Shown here piece by piece: positions 30,780-39,196 of a DNA stretch of 43,068 bases. Source of the DNA: Sulfurimonadaceae bacterium (lineage in GTDB: Bacteria; Campylobacterota; Campylobacteria; Campylobacterales; Sulfurimonadaceae); NCBI GenBank assembly GCA_016744575.1, contig JADGEC010000015.1:1-43068 (forward strand), in the 5' to 3' direction. Position 1 is the first letter of the stretch; each line of letters begins with the position of its first letter. The position numbers and the translations under genes are program-made. Under the pieces are notes generated by a model. The model worked only from the letters and a program-made list of their open reading frames with translations. It searched no databases and was not told the origin of the DNA.

Positions 30780-33032
30780 ATGGCACAACAGACCCTTATC
30801 GGACAGATAGACCAGATCATCTATGAGAGTGACGGTTTCTTTATCGGACTACTTAAGAGCGGAGAGAAGGTAAACGGTAACTACTACGAGAGTGACGTGA
30901 ACCATCTTATAGGGGCTGCGGTCACACTTACCGGTGAGTTTGAAGAGCATAAGAAGTATGGTCGCAGCTTCCGGTTCGACACTTTGAACATCAACCAAAA
31001 CGAACTCTTCTTTTTCCTCAACCGTGTCGTCAAAGGCTTTACCCGTAAACTCACATCTGACCTAATCGAAAAGTATGGTGAGAAGGGACTTATCGATGTC
31101 CTTGACAATGATATCGAGCAACTGCTTGAGGTCAAAGGGATAAAAAAGAAGCGTCTCGAGCGTATTCAGGCAAGTTGGAAGCAGTTTCGTTCTATGCGTA
31201 GGCTTGGCGAGTTCCTCGCACCTTATGATGTCTCTGCGATAATGCTGACACTTATTGCTGGAGCGATGAAAGAGGTCCAAGACCCGATAGGGCGTATTAA
31301 AGACAACCCTTACATCCTGACAAGTATAAACGGTATAGGCTTTAAACGGGCGGATGAGATCGCGCTGAAGATGGGTATGGAGTTAAAGTCTGAAAAGCGT
31401 ATTGGTGCTGCCATGGACTTCATACTCGCAGATTACTGTGAACGTCAGGGAAACAGCTGTGTCGGTAAAGATAAGCTCTTCTCCTTGCTTGATGAAGCAC
31501 TGGAGTTCTACGGTATGGAGACGCTTTATGGAGCTACGCTGGTAGAGCGTGTCAGTGAGCATAGTATCGTCGCACTTGCGAATGAGCGTTATGCACCTGA
31601 CAGGCTTTATGAAGCGGAGAAACTGCTTTTTGATGAGTTCGTGCGTCGGGGAAAACGCAAGAACGACATCATCCTCACGGATATCGATACTTTCTTATCT
31701 GAGAACGAACTGGAACTTGGAGAGCAGCAGCGTGAGGCGGTTACCATACTCAACAGCGGTGCTGCTCTGCTTTTACTTGTCGGTTACGCTGGTACGGGAA
31801 AGAGTACTACATCACGCGCGATCTTGGACCTGCTTGCCAAAGCCTATGATGCGAAGACCTTTATGACCTGTGCGCTAAGTGGTATAGCTTCACAGCGTAT
31901 TGCCGAGACAACGGGTTATGAGAGCGCGACGATACAGAGCCTTCTGGTGAAGTATGAGGATCGCGACAAGATGCCTTATGATGTCCTGCTCATCGATGAG
32001 TCCTCCATGATCAACTCCATGCTCTTTGCCAGACTGATGGCAAAGGTAGCACGAGATGCAGTCGTGATCATCGTAGGCGATGATGCGCAGTTACCGCCTA
32101 TTGGTGCAGGAAACGTGCTTAGTGATGTCTTGCATCTTGGTATTGCACCGACAGTGAAGCTGACCCGTATCTATCGTCAAAGCGAGGAGCAGGCCATCAC
32201 CTTGATAGCTAATGATATCCGCAAAGGGCAGGTACCGGACTATACCCGTAAGTATGAGGACTTTACTTTTGAAGATGTCTCTATAGCGGACTATTATGCC
32301 ATGAAGAGCAGACTCTCTCAGAACGAGATGGGTGAACTGCGTGAGATGAACGCAAAAGCGATCTTAGCGAAGATAGTAGAGACGACTATCGAGTATATCC
32401 CTGAAGCGAGAAAACGGCTGGAGAGTAAAAAGATAGCTCAATACCTAAACTACTTTCAGGTGATCTCCCCGATGAAAGGGGGGACCTTAGGTGTCGATAA
32501 TCTGAACACGGTCCTTCAGGAGTACTGCAATCCTAATGCGAAAAAAGTGATCAAGCGCGCAGGACGTGAATATAGACTTATGGACAAGGTCGTCCATACG
32601 AAGAACGAGAACATGCCTTCGTACTCTGCAGAGGGCTTTAAAGAGGCCCAGGAGAGCAGCCAGCGACGGATATTTAACGGTATGGGTGGTTTGTTGTTTA
32701 GGATCGATGAAGAGGACGAGCAGGCCTATGTCTACTACCCCAATGAAGAGGTCGTGGTGCAGTATGAGTTCTCGCAGCTTAAGAGCCATCTGATGCTCTC
32801 TTATGCTTTGACTATTCACAAAGTCCAGGGAATGGAGTATGATGCGGTAGTGATGCCTATGACACTTTCACATTACATCATGCTAAACACAAAACTGCTT
32901 TATACAGCGATAACCCGGGCTAAAAAGGCCTGTTATGTCATCGGTGAGCCGCAGGCTTTTGAGGCAGCCTGCAGACGGCTGGAAGTCACACGTCGTGATA
33001 CCGTGATGCTGGAGCTAGGTGTAAATAAGTGA
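30780..33032 (+). CDS. recD2: RecD2-type ATP-dependent DNA helicase
   Basis: The protein is 750 residues from ATG 30780; a TTG at 30774 is an alternative, and no strong ribosome binding site is seen. The N-terminal domain (about 1-110) is an OB-like module, then a helix-hairpin-helix region (LLEVKGIKKKRLERI, ILTSINGIGFKRADEIALKM). The SF1B helicase core has Walker A LLLVGYAGTGKSTTSR, motif II VLLIDESSMI, VGDDAQLPPIG (motif III), and in the C-terminal part SYALTIHKVQGMEYDAVVMP with YTAITRAKKACYVIG (motifs V, VI). It unwinds DNA 5' to 3' in repair. RecD2 occurs in bacteria without a RecBC partner. It follows glyQ closely, perhaps in one transcript. Confidence 0.9.
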   Translation: MAQQTLIGQIDQIIYESDGFFIGLLKSGEKVNGNYYESDVNHLIGAAVTLTGEFEEHKKYGRSFRFDTLNINQNELFFFLNRVVKGFTRKLTSDLIEKYGEKGLIDVLDNDIEQLLEVKGIKKKRLERIQASWKQFRSMRRLGEFLAPYDVSAIMLTLIAGAMKEVQDPIGRIKDNPYILTSINGIGFKRADEIALKMGMELKSEKRIGAAMDFILADYCERQGNSCVGKDKLFSLLDEALEFYGMETLYGATLVERVSEHSIVALANERYAPDRLYEAEKLLFDEFVRRGKRKNDIILTDIDTFLSENELELGEQQREAVTILNSGAALLLLVGYAGTGKSTTSRAILDLLAKAYDAKTFMTCALSGIASQRIAETTGYESATIQSLLVKYEDRDKMPYDVLLIDESSMINSMLFARLMAKVARDAVVIIVGDDAQLPPIGAGNVLSDVLHLGIAPTVKLTRIYRQSEEQAITLIANDIRKGQVPDYTRKYEDFTFEDVSIADYYAMKSRLSQNEMGELREMNAKAILAKIVETTIEYIPEARKRLESKKIAQYLNYFQVISPMKGGTLGVDNLNTVLQEYCNPNAKKVIKRAGREYRLMDKVVHTKNENMPSYSAEGFKEAQESSQRRIFNGMGGLLFRIDEEDEQAYVYYPNEEVVVQYEFSQLKSHLMLSYALTIHKVQGMEYDAVVMPMTLSHYIMLNTKLLYTAITRAKKACYVIGEPQAFEAACRRLEVTRRDTVMLELGVNK

Positions 33033-33078
33033 TGCACTCTATGCGAGTGTGCTATAGATAATACTATTTTGGGGTTGG

Positions 33079-33852
33079 ATGATGATAGTCAGATGGATAA
33101 AAGTAGCTATAGTGATGATAGCTTTGACGACGGCAGTGATAGCAAAAGACGGTTACCCGCTACTATATGGCTCGGTCGGTGATGAGCTTTATGAGGTAGC
33201 TGAAGGCTATACGCCCTTGTTAAAGATAGAGAGCCTGGAGCAAGTCCACGTCCATATAGAGGATTATGTCAGACAGGCGGAATCACTTAAAGAGACAGGA
33301 CTTGCTCTGGATAAGGTAAGTACTGCTGAAAGCTATAAGCTGTATCTTGCTGATCTGAGAAAGTTGTCACAGCAGAAAAAGGAACTCGATAGTAGAGTCT
33401 TAGTCGCTATAGAGGAGCTAAAGATGCGCCAGATAGAGGTCGATCTCGTCACGCTTCGAGAGAACCCTTATGCACTACTTAGTGAGGCTGCCGCACCGGA
33501 AGTCGTCGAACTCAATGCCTCCGAGGAAGCAGAGATGTCTGCGATGAACATGCAGGCTTCGTTGCAGGCGCTAAAGGTGCAGCTCATAGAGGTCCGAGAT
33601 GATGAGAACACGACCTTGATCGAATGCATCAACGATATCACAGCCATCAACTACTGGATCTTGGAAGTCGATAGACTGCGTGATGAAGGAGAGTGGTGTC
33701 ATGCTTATAAAGGTACCAGCCAGATCGTCGATTTTGAGCGTTCTGCGAGAAAAGCATGCGGCTCTGAACATCCGCTGTTCGAGCAGTGGACGGAGCACTC
33801 TGAACACTATCGTACTATGGTAAGAAAAGAGCTTGCACAGACGTGTGAATAG
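33079..33852 (+). CDS. Secreted or periplasmic protein of unknown function
   Basis: The protein is 257 residues with a signal peptide (MIVRWIKVAIVMIALTTAVIA, then KDGYPLLYG). It is largely helical and charged, with several probable coiled-coil stretches (about 75-105 and 140-175: ASEEAEMSAMNMQASLQALK). Four Cys occur late in the sequence (IECIND, EWCHAY, KACGSE, QTCE), possibly as disulfides in the periplasm. No family is recognised. GGGGTTGG lies just before the ATG. It is the last gene in a run with recD2 and converges with the L,D-transpeptidase gene. Confidence 0.7.
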   Translation: MMIVRWIKVAIVMIALTTAVIAKDGYPLLYGSVGDELYEVAEGYTPLLKIESLEQVHVHIEDYVRQAESLKETGLALDKVSTAESYKLYLADLRKLSQQKKELDSRVLVAIEELKMRQIEVDLVTLRENPYALLSEAAAPEVVELNASEEAEMSAMNMQASLQALKVQLIEVRDDENTTLIECINDITAINYWILEVDRLRDEGEWCHAYKGTSQIVDFERSARKACGSEHPLFEQWTEHSEHYRTMVRKELAQTCE

Positions 33853-33877
33853 CTACATGATATTTTTTGAAAGCCGC

Positions 33878-34573
33878 TTACTTAGAGCAGGCCACACCTT
33901 CGTAGAGTAGGGCTACTTCAGAGCAGGAACTTTTTGGGATCTGGACGAGCAGTGGCTCCTTTTCCGGTCTTAACCAGCTTATGATAGTACGGAGCTCTTC
34001 TATAGTCATGGAAGTACATCCGGCAGTCGGTGAGCCGGGTGGTCTTTCGACATGTAAAAAGATACATGAGCCCATCCCTGGTATCTGTTGAGGGTTATGT
34101 CCCACGATGACACCGATCTCATAGAGAGGGTCATCACGCCGCATCCATTCAAAGCTTCGTATCTCTACATCTCGCTCAATGGGGATGATCAGGTTATAGT
34201 CCTTAGATCTGCCGTCATCGACACAGATAAGGTCAGATCTCATCTGCCGATAGGGCATACTGCTCTCTATCTGTCTGGCATAACCAAATGTCTCTCCCAG
34301 TTCGAAGATACCGGCCGGAGCACGTCCATCACCTTCACGCTTCTCAGGCCCAGAACGATGAAGTGTCCGCTCCTTTGCAAGTCCCCATGCAAGACCGTTT
34401 CGGCCAAGGTTCACCTCTATAGGTACCCCTTTTCTCTCATAATGCCCTGCTGTCAGTTCAAAACGCTGAAGCGTCGCAGTCGTCTGGTCAAGATCATCGG
34501 CGACGACAAGCAGTATCTGCTCGGAAGCTGTGAGTGAGAAACATAATAAAAGTGGTAAAAGAAGATGTTTCAT
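33878..34573 (-). CDS. L,D-transpeptidase (YkuD) family protein
   Basis: The protein is about 231 residues from the ATG at 34573. It has a signal peptide (MKHLLLPLLLCFSLTAS), then VNLGRNGLAWGLA, GDGRAPAGIFELGETFGYAR and the catalytic segment IFLHVERPPGSPTAGCTSM. The HxxxxxxxSxTxGC arrangement with the catalytic Cys is that of the YkuD domain. Such enzymes form or exchange L,D crosslinks in peptidoglycan, or attach proteins to it, in the periplasm. The N-terminal 70 residues may be a substrate-docking part. Three additional Cys lie in the last 20 residues and their neighbourhood (SSCSE, GVACSK), possibly a disulfide. It is transcribed alone. Confidence 0.82.
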   Translation of the reverse strand: MKHLLLPLLLCFSLTASEQILLVVADDLDQTTATLQRFELTAGHYERKGVPIEVNLGRNGLAWGLAKERTLHRSGPEKREGDGRAPAGIFELGETFGYARQIESSMPYRQMRSDLICVDDGRSKDYNLIIPIERDVEIRSFEWMRRDDPLYEIGVIVGHNPQQIPGMGSCIFLHVERPPGSPTAGCTSMTIEELRTIISWLRPEKEPLLVQIPKSSCSEVALLYEGVACSK

Positions 34574-34693
34574 GAATAAATACACCCTTTCTTAGTTTAG
34601 TTTAATGGTTTGTATATTAGCATGATCTATAGTTAAAAAAGTAGGTGAGAACACACTTGATTTTTCTGCTATTTTGGTAGAAAGGATAGAAGT

Positions 34694-35317
34694 ATGGATA
34701 TTAAGATCCGTAAAGCGGCAGAGGCTGATAGTGAGCTTCTTGCCTGGGCGATCATGGAAAGTTCACGGGCCGGCAAAAAGCTTGGACTGTTTGATCTTAT
34801 CTTCTCGCCTGTTGACGATGCGGCGTTGCTTGAACGTCTCGTACAGCTTACTACAACAGAGACAAAGAGTTACTGTCATTTTAGTAATTTCATCATCGCA
34901 GAGGTCGGAGGCGTGAGTGCCGGTGTACTGTGCGGTTATGAACCTCGCATCGCAACGCATGAGATCTTCTCAAAAGCACTGTATGAACTCGGATGTAACG
35001 AAGGGTATGAGGAGCGTATAGCTGCTTATCTTCTGTGCAAACCTGAGATAGACAGGAAGACCTGGGTCCTGGACTTCATGGAAGAGAAACCCGAGTTTGA
35101 GAGTCTGGAGATCTTAAAAGAGATGATACAGAAGAGTCTGCTCACTGGACGCTTGAAGGGTTATCGACAGGTTCAGACCATGGTAGAGATAGGCTCTGTC
35201 GAGACACAGATGGTCTATGAGAAGCTTGGCTTCTCTGTCGAAGATGAGAAGCGTGCCGACTTTTATCGTGAAGTCTTCGGCCGTGCAGGCATCGCATCTT
35301 TACAGATGCATCTCTAA
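34694..35317 (+). CDS. GNAT family N-acetyltransferase
   Basis: This 207-residue protein begins MDIKIRKAAEADSELLAWAI, the standard GNAT first strand and helix. Later segments fit the fold: CHFSNFIIAEVGGVSAGVLC (strands), ILKEMIQKSLLTGRLKGYRQ where the acetyl-CoA loop would be, and MVYEKLGFSVEDEKRADFY near the end (the YEKLGF motif). The canonical Q/RxxGxG/A acetyl-CoA motif is poor: KGYRQVQT. It would use acetyl-CoA on an unknown acceptor in the cytoplasm. AAAGGA lies 7 nt before the ATG. Its stop is 9 nt before the probable NhaC start, so the two may form an operon. Confidence 0.75.
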   Translation: MDIKIRKAAEADSELLAWAIMESSRAGKKLGLFDLIFSPVDDAALLERLVQLTTTETKSYCHFSNFIIAEVGGVSAGVLCGYEPRIATHEIFSKALYELGCNEGYEERIAAYLLCKPEIDRKTWVLDFMEEKPEFESLEILKEMIQKSLLTGRLKGYRQVQTMVEIGSVETQMVYEKLGFSVEDEKRADFYREVFGRAGIASLQMHL

Positions 35318-35326
35318 AGGCCTCTT

Positions 35327-36700
35327 ATAGAACACGGTTGGCTCTCCCTTCTTCCTCCGTTTATGGCCATCATCATGGCCCTGTTTACCCGACATGTCCT
35401 GATCTCCCTCTTTAGTGGTATCGTAGTCGGGGTCATCATCCTTTCTGACTTCTCTGTAGGTGGGTCACTACAGACATCCATAGATCTTTTTTACGGACTG
35501 CTCATCCAGTCATGGATACTGAAGACACTTGCTTTTGTCTTGATGGTCGGCTCAGTCATGGCCTTGATCAGCGATTCTGGTGGTATTAACGGTTTTATCC
35601 ACTTTGTCCAGGAGCGTCATAAGCTCGTACGTTCGCCCCGCGCGGCATTGTTAGTGGCTTATCTTATAGGGTGGATCATCTTTATAGAGTCTTCCATCAC
35701 CATATTGATCGCTGGTGCTGTCAGCCGACCATTGACAGACTCTTACGGCGTAAGCCGGGCAAAACTTGCTTATGTCTGTGACTCTACTTCAGCTCCTGTG
35801 AGTTCACTAATAGTCTTGAATGGTTGGGGTGCTTTGCTGCTTGGGCTGATCGCTTCGCAGATAGAGAGTGGTATGCTCGAAGGTGAGAGTATTGAGCTTT
35901 TGCTGAAAGCGATCCCCTACAACTTCTATGCCATCATCGCATTGATCGTCACCTTTACGACGATCTGGTTTGGTATTGATGTCGGACCGATGCGTCATGC
36001 GGAAGTCGTCGCTAGTGATGATGAGACACAGGTATCAGGAAAAGCAGGTCACATGCTCTGGCCGATCTTTGTGATGGTAGTCTCCGTCTTTGGAGTGCTC
36101 TTTATCACAGGGGAGGGGAACATACTGCAAGGAAGCGGCTCTTCGGCTATTTTCTATGCATTGATCATCACCTTGCTCTTTGCACTGATCTACTATCGCA
36201 GTACAGACGGGATGTCGACGATACAATGGCTTAAAAGCTCACTCTTTGGTGCAAAGTCGATGATAGGCATCATCTTTATCATGATCCTGGCTTTTGCTAT
36301 AGGGGATGTGACAAAGTCATTGGGCACAGGAATCTACCTTGCCTCTTTTGCCAGTGATATGTTGCCTGCTGGAATACTGGCAGCAGTGATCTTCTTGCTG
36401 GCAAGCATCATGGCATTTTCTACAGGGACCAGCTGGGGGACCTTTAGCCTCATGATCCCCATAGCCATCCCACTCGCAGTCGTGTTGGGTGTCGATGCAG
36501 CGTTGGTCATCGGGGCGGTGATCTCCGGTGGAGTCTTTGGAGACCACTGCTCGCCTATCTCTGATACCACCATCATCTCTTCGATGGCAGCGAAGTGTGA
36601 TCATATCGAGCATGTCAAGACACAGCTTCCCTATGCTTTGACTGCGGGAACGATCGCGTTGGTACTATTTATCGTGGTTGGTATGGCCGGGGCATCTTAA
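35327..36700 (+). CDS. nhaC: Na+/H+ antiporter, NhaC family
   Basis: The first standard ATG is at 35363, but the frame upstream reads (I)EHGWLSLLPPFMAIIMALFT, which is the usual N-terminus of this family. The codon where ATG is expected is ATA (35327-35329), with AAAGG 6 nt upstream, so I extended the gene to it. The membrane protein of about 457 residues has 11-12 hydrophobic helices, with conserved segments WIIFIESSITILIAGAV, VCDSTSAPVSSLIVLNGWGA, ASIMAFSTGTSWGTFSLMIP and ISGGVFGDHCSPISDTTIIS, the last being the ion-pathway signature. It exchanges sodium for protons across the inner membrane, suiting a marine or saline habitat. The GNAT gene ends just upstream. Confidence 0.88.
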   Translation: MEHGWLSLLPPFMAIIMALFTRHVLISLFSGIVVGVIILSDFSVGGSLQTSIDLFYGLLIQSWILKTLAFVLMVGSVMALISDSGGINGFIHFVQERHKLVRSPRAALLVAYLIGWIIFIESSITILIAGAVSRPLTDSYGVSRAKLAYVCDSTSAPVSSLIVLNGWGALLLGLIASQIESGMLEGESIELLLKAIPYNFYAIIALIVTFTTIWFGIDVGPMRHAEVVASDDETQVSGKAGHMLWPIFVMVVSVFGVLFITGEGNILQGSGSSAIFYALIITLLFALIYYRSTDGMSTIQWLKSSLFGAKSMIGIIFIMILAFAIGDVTKSLGTGIYLASFASDMLPAGILAAVIFLLASIMAFSTGTSWGTFSLMIPIAIPLAVVLGVDAALVIGAVISGGVFGDHCSPISDTTIISSMAAKCDHIEHVKTQLPYALTAGTIALVLFIVVGMAGAS

Positions 36701-36899
36701 AACCGTTCTTTTGCTTTTCACTGATGATATCCAGTGACTGTAAAAGTGCCTCTTTTTTGGTCTTGAAATAGGATTTTGTACTTTTTTCGGAGCAGTCTGG
36801 ACCACACTGATGTAGAAGCAGATAGTCGTCAAAGAGTGTAGGGTAGATAGCGATGGAGTAGTAACGGACAGATCTGGCTGTTTTTCGTAAAAGTCTCAT
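36669..36899 (-). CDS. Standalone degenerate WGR-domain protein
   Basis: This 76-residue protein reads RLLRKTARSVRYYSIAIYPT, then LFDDYLLLHQCGPDCSEKST, YFKTKKEALLQSLDIISEKQ and KNGFKMPRP. The order (RYY..., PTLF..., a loop where WGRxG would be, a Phe-helix and a KxxGF end) fits a WGR domain, but the WGR tripeptide is replaced by CGP with a nearby second Cys. WGR domains bind nucleic acid ends in eukaryotic PARPs and in bacterial proteins. The change removes the usual signature, so function is uncertain. Its 3' end overlaps the nhaC 3' end by 32 bp on the opposite strand. Confidence 0.62.
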   Translation of the reverse strand: MRLLRKTARSVRYYSIAIYPTLFDDYLLLHQCGPDCSEKSTKSYFKTKKEALLQSLDIISEKQKNGFKMPRPYQPR

Positions 36900-36985
36900 G
36901 GTCTCACTTTGTAAGAAGTCTATTTTACAGATGACCGTTCAGACTCCATTATTTTGTAATTGCTAAAAAGCAAGAACTATTCCTG

Positions 36986-36991
36986 TACAAT
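36986..36991 (+). promoter_or_regulatory. -10 box (TACAAT) for the two-component system
   Basis: TACAAT (CTGTACAATCTT) lies 27 nt before the response-regulator ATG. The same TGTACAATTA-like box is used at 41643-41652 before the adhesin gene. A short TTGC-TAAAAA-GCAA repeat sits just upstream. Confidence 0.45.
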
Positions 36992-37018
36992 CTTAAAGGC
37001 TGTGAGAGGTGATAATAG

Positions 37019-37687
37019 ATGAAAAAAGCAAGACTGTTACTGCTTGAGGATGACGTAAACCTCAGTGAGACAGTAGAAGAGTATCTGAGTGATGAGGGTT
37101 ATGAAGTGGTCTGTGCCTTCAGCGGGACTGAGGCGGAGGAGAAGATCTATGAGCGCTCGTTCGACCTATTGCTACTTGATGTCAATGTCCCTGGACCAAA
37201 TGGTTTTACGCTACTCAAAGAGGCACGAGACCGGGGTGTGGACATCCCCTCTATCTTTGTCACTTCACGTAATGCTATGGCCGATGTCGAAGATGGTTTT
37301 GCCAGTGGGGCTGATGATTACATCCGTAAACCCTATGCCCTCAAAGAGCTGCTTTTACGGATAGAGACGATCTTGCGTAGGAACTTCTTTCACCATCCTG
37401 TGTCACAGATAGAGCTCGATGAGAACATCTCTTACGATGTTCAGAACTCTGAGCTCTATGTGGATGGAGAAAAGGTCGTACTTCAAGCACAGGAAGCAAA
37501 GCTGCTTAAACTGTTCATACAGCGTAAAGGGGAAGTAGTCACGCATGAGGTGATCATGGAACATCTGTGGGACTATGATGAGGTCGCAAGCGATACGGCG
37601 CTTCGGACCTATATCAAAGATCTGCGAAAAGTGTTGGGGAAAGAACGTATTGTCAACCATAAACGAATCGGGTATCAATTTAGCTGA
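37019..37687 (+). CDS. OmpR-family response regulator
   Basis: This 222-residue protein has a receiver domain (about 1-120) with LLLEDDVNLSETVEEYL (acidic pocket), LLLLDVNVPGPNGFTLLKEA carrying the phosphorylated Asp, FVTSRNA (Thr) and YIRKPYALKELLLRI (Lys). A winged-helix DNA-binding domain (about 130-222) has LQAQEAKLLKLFIQRKGEVV, MEHLWDYDEVASDTALRTYI and IVNHKRIGYQF. This is the PhoB/OmpR layout. AGAGG lies before the ATG. The 3' end overlaps the sensor kinase gene. The signal and targets are not known. Confidence 0.92.
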   Translation: MKKARLLLLEDDVNLSETVEEYLSDEGYEVVCAFSGTEAEEKIYERSFDLLLLDVNVPGPNGFTLLKEARDRGVDIPSIFVTSRNAMADVEDGFASGADDYIRKPYALKELLLRIETILRRNFFHHPVSQIELDENISYDVQNSELYVDGEKVVLQAQEAKLLKLFIQRKGEVVTHEVIMEHLWDYDEVASDTALRTYIKDLRKVLGKERIVNHKRIGYQFS

Positions 37688-38831
37688 GAACCGGACTCTC
37701 CGGTCGTTCATACTACTTTATACACTGATGCTGGTAGTAATACTGGGTCTGATGGGTACCCTCTACTTTCAGTCACAAAAAGAGGTGATGCTCAGTGGTC
37801 ACAGGCTTTCGATGCAGCTTGAAGGTGACACCTACATCCCGCGGCTCAAACGCTGGATGCAGGGTGATGATGCTGTTTTTCCCATAGACCTTGCTTACCG
37901 GACAGCTCTGTTTGACGAACATGGCCTTCCTATTCACTCTATGTTAAAGAACACGCATATCAACTGGGACAGACCAATAACACTCGATGAGGGTACTATC
38001 CACTTTATCGTCTCTCTGGCTTCATATGAACTTGGTGAACAGTATTTGGTCTTTGAAGCAGATGATGACCGGTTATGGCTGATGGAGACATGGCTGCATC
38101 TGGTACTATTTGGTTCCCTACTGCTGATTTTCTTACTGATACTAGGTCTGGGTCTGGCAAAACTTCTTCTGCGTCCGATGAAAGAGTCCATACGGCTGCT
38201 CGATGACTTTATCAAGGACACCACGCATGAGCTCAATACTCCGGTAGCAGCTATCTTGAGTAATGTGGAGATGCTTGACCTTGATGCGATGGATGTGAAG
38301 AGTGCAAAGAAGATCAACCGAATAGCCATCGCCTCACGTACTATCTCTACCATCTATGAAGATCTGACCTATTTGGTCTTGAACCATGATATCGCCGTAG
38401 AGGATGTCCCGATAGAGATGACACATCTACTGCAGGAGCGACTGGAGTACTTTAAGACACGCTATCGACAGAAACGACTTAGACTCATACTGAGACTTGA
38501 TGAGGATGTCACCGTCACGATGGATCGTACTCGAGCGATGCGTCTTATCGACAATCTTCTCTCCAATGCGATCAAATATAACAAGCCTGGCGGTGAGATA
38601 CAGATAAGCTTGACAAACGATCTGCTAGGTGTCACAGATACCGGTATCGGGATCGCTGCAGATAAACTGGGACATATCTTTGAACGTTATCAGCGTGCAG
38701 ATACGAGTGTAGGTGGATTTGGGATAGGTCTGCATATCGTTGCTATGATCGTCAAAGAGTACGATATGAGGATAGAGGTGGACTCTCGCGAAGGGGAGGG
38801 GACGGCCATCACAGTGCGATGGCCGCTTTGA
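37650..38831 (+). CDS. Sensor histidine kinase
   Basis: No ATG near the response-regulator stop fits, and an ATG at 37575 would give a 113-nt overlap. I chose the TTG at 37650 (38-nt overlap); an ATC at 37674 is another possibility. The product is about 393 residues with two transmembrane helices (SFILLYTLMLVVILGLMGTL and HLVLFGSLLLIFLLILGLGL) around a periplasmic sensor of about 110 residues. The cytoplasmic part has HisKA (FIKDTTHELNTPVAAILSNV, phospho-accepting His) and HATPase motifs (NLLSNAIKYN, VTDTGIGIAADKLGHIFERY, GGFGIGLHIV). It phosphorylates the regulator encoded upstream. The ligand is unknown. The order regulator-then-kinase is common in Campylobacterota. Confidence 0.88.
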   Translation: MSTINESGINLAENRTLRSFILLYTLMLVVILGLMGTLYFQSQKEVMLSGHRLSMQLEGDTYIPRLKRWMQGDDAVFPIDLAYRTALFDEHGLPIHSMLKNTHINWDRPITLDEGTIHFIVSLASYELGEQYLVFEADDDRLWLMETWLHLVLFGSLLLIFLLILGLGLAKLLLRPMKESIRLLDDFIKDTTHELNTPVAAILSNVEMLDLDAMDVKSAKKINRIAIASRTISTIYEDLTYLVLNHDIAVEDVPIEMTHLLQERLEYFKTRYRQKRLRLILRLDEDVTVTMDRTRAMRLIDNLLSNAIKYNKPGGEIQISLTNDLLGVTDTGIGIAADKLGHIFERYQRADTSVGGFGIGLHIVAMIVKEYDMRIEVDSREGEGTAITVRWPL

Positions 38832-38845
38832 TCTGGGACTATCAG

Positions 38846-39133
38846 CTATTTTGAGCTGATAAAGTCTGCTAAAGTGTTAGTGTCTTCATCACTCAGTGAA
38901 GCGACCTGACCTTTCATAAGCGCCTTCATAGGACCTCCATAACTGCCATCTTTATAGCCGTTCATAGCGGTGACAAGATCCTCTTTGCTCATACCTTGGA
39001 TCACTTTACTCTTTCCAAGAGCATGTTTCTCACCGTTGGCACCATGGCAGGCTGCACATTTCTTATATAGAGCAGCACCATCTGCTGCGCCAAGTATCGC
39101 TGTTATTCCTAATATCATCAGTAAAGTCTTCAT
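38846..39133 (-). CDS. Cytochrome c (c553 type), periplasmic
   Basis: This 95-residue precursor has a signal peptide (MKTLLMILGITAILGAADG) and one heme site: CAACHG (residues about 26-31). Late Met (MKALMKG) could be the axial ligand. It resembles the small Campylobacterota cytochrome c553, which carries single electrons from the cytochrome bc1 complex in the periplasm to a terminal oxidase or other acceptor. AAAGGA lies 7 nt before the ATG. It is convergent with the histidine kinase and 64 nt from the cytochrome-like gene that follows upstream on the same strand. Confidence 0.9.
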   Translation of the reverse strand: MKTLLMILGITAILGAADGAALYKKCAACHGANGEKHALGKSKVIQGMSKEDLVTAMNGYKDGSYGGPMKALMKGQVASLSDEDTNTLADFISSK

Positions 39134-39196
39134 CTTATTATCCTTTTTTTATTGTCTATCTTTGAAAATTGCTTATCTGCCACTTTCTGGCCGTTA

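Noticed and set aside
37575-37649. ATG 37575 as start of the histidine kinase
   Set aside because: It would overlap the response regulator by 113 nt and adds residues that merely mirror that gene. The later TTG leads straight into the first membrane helix.
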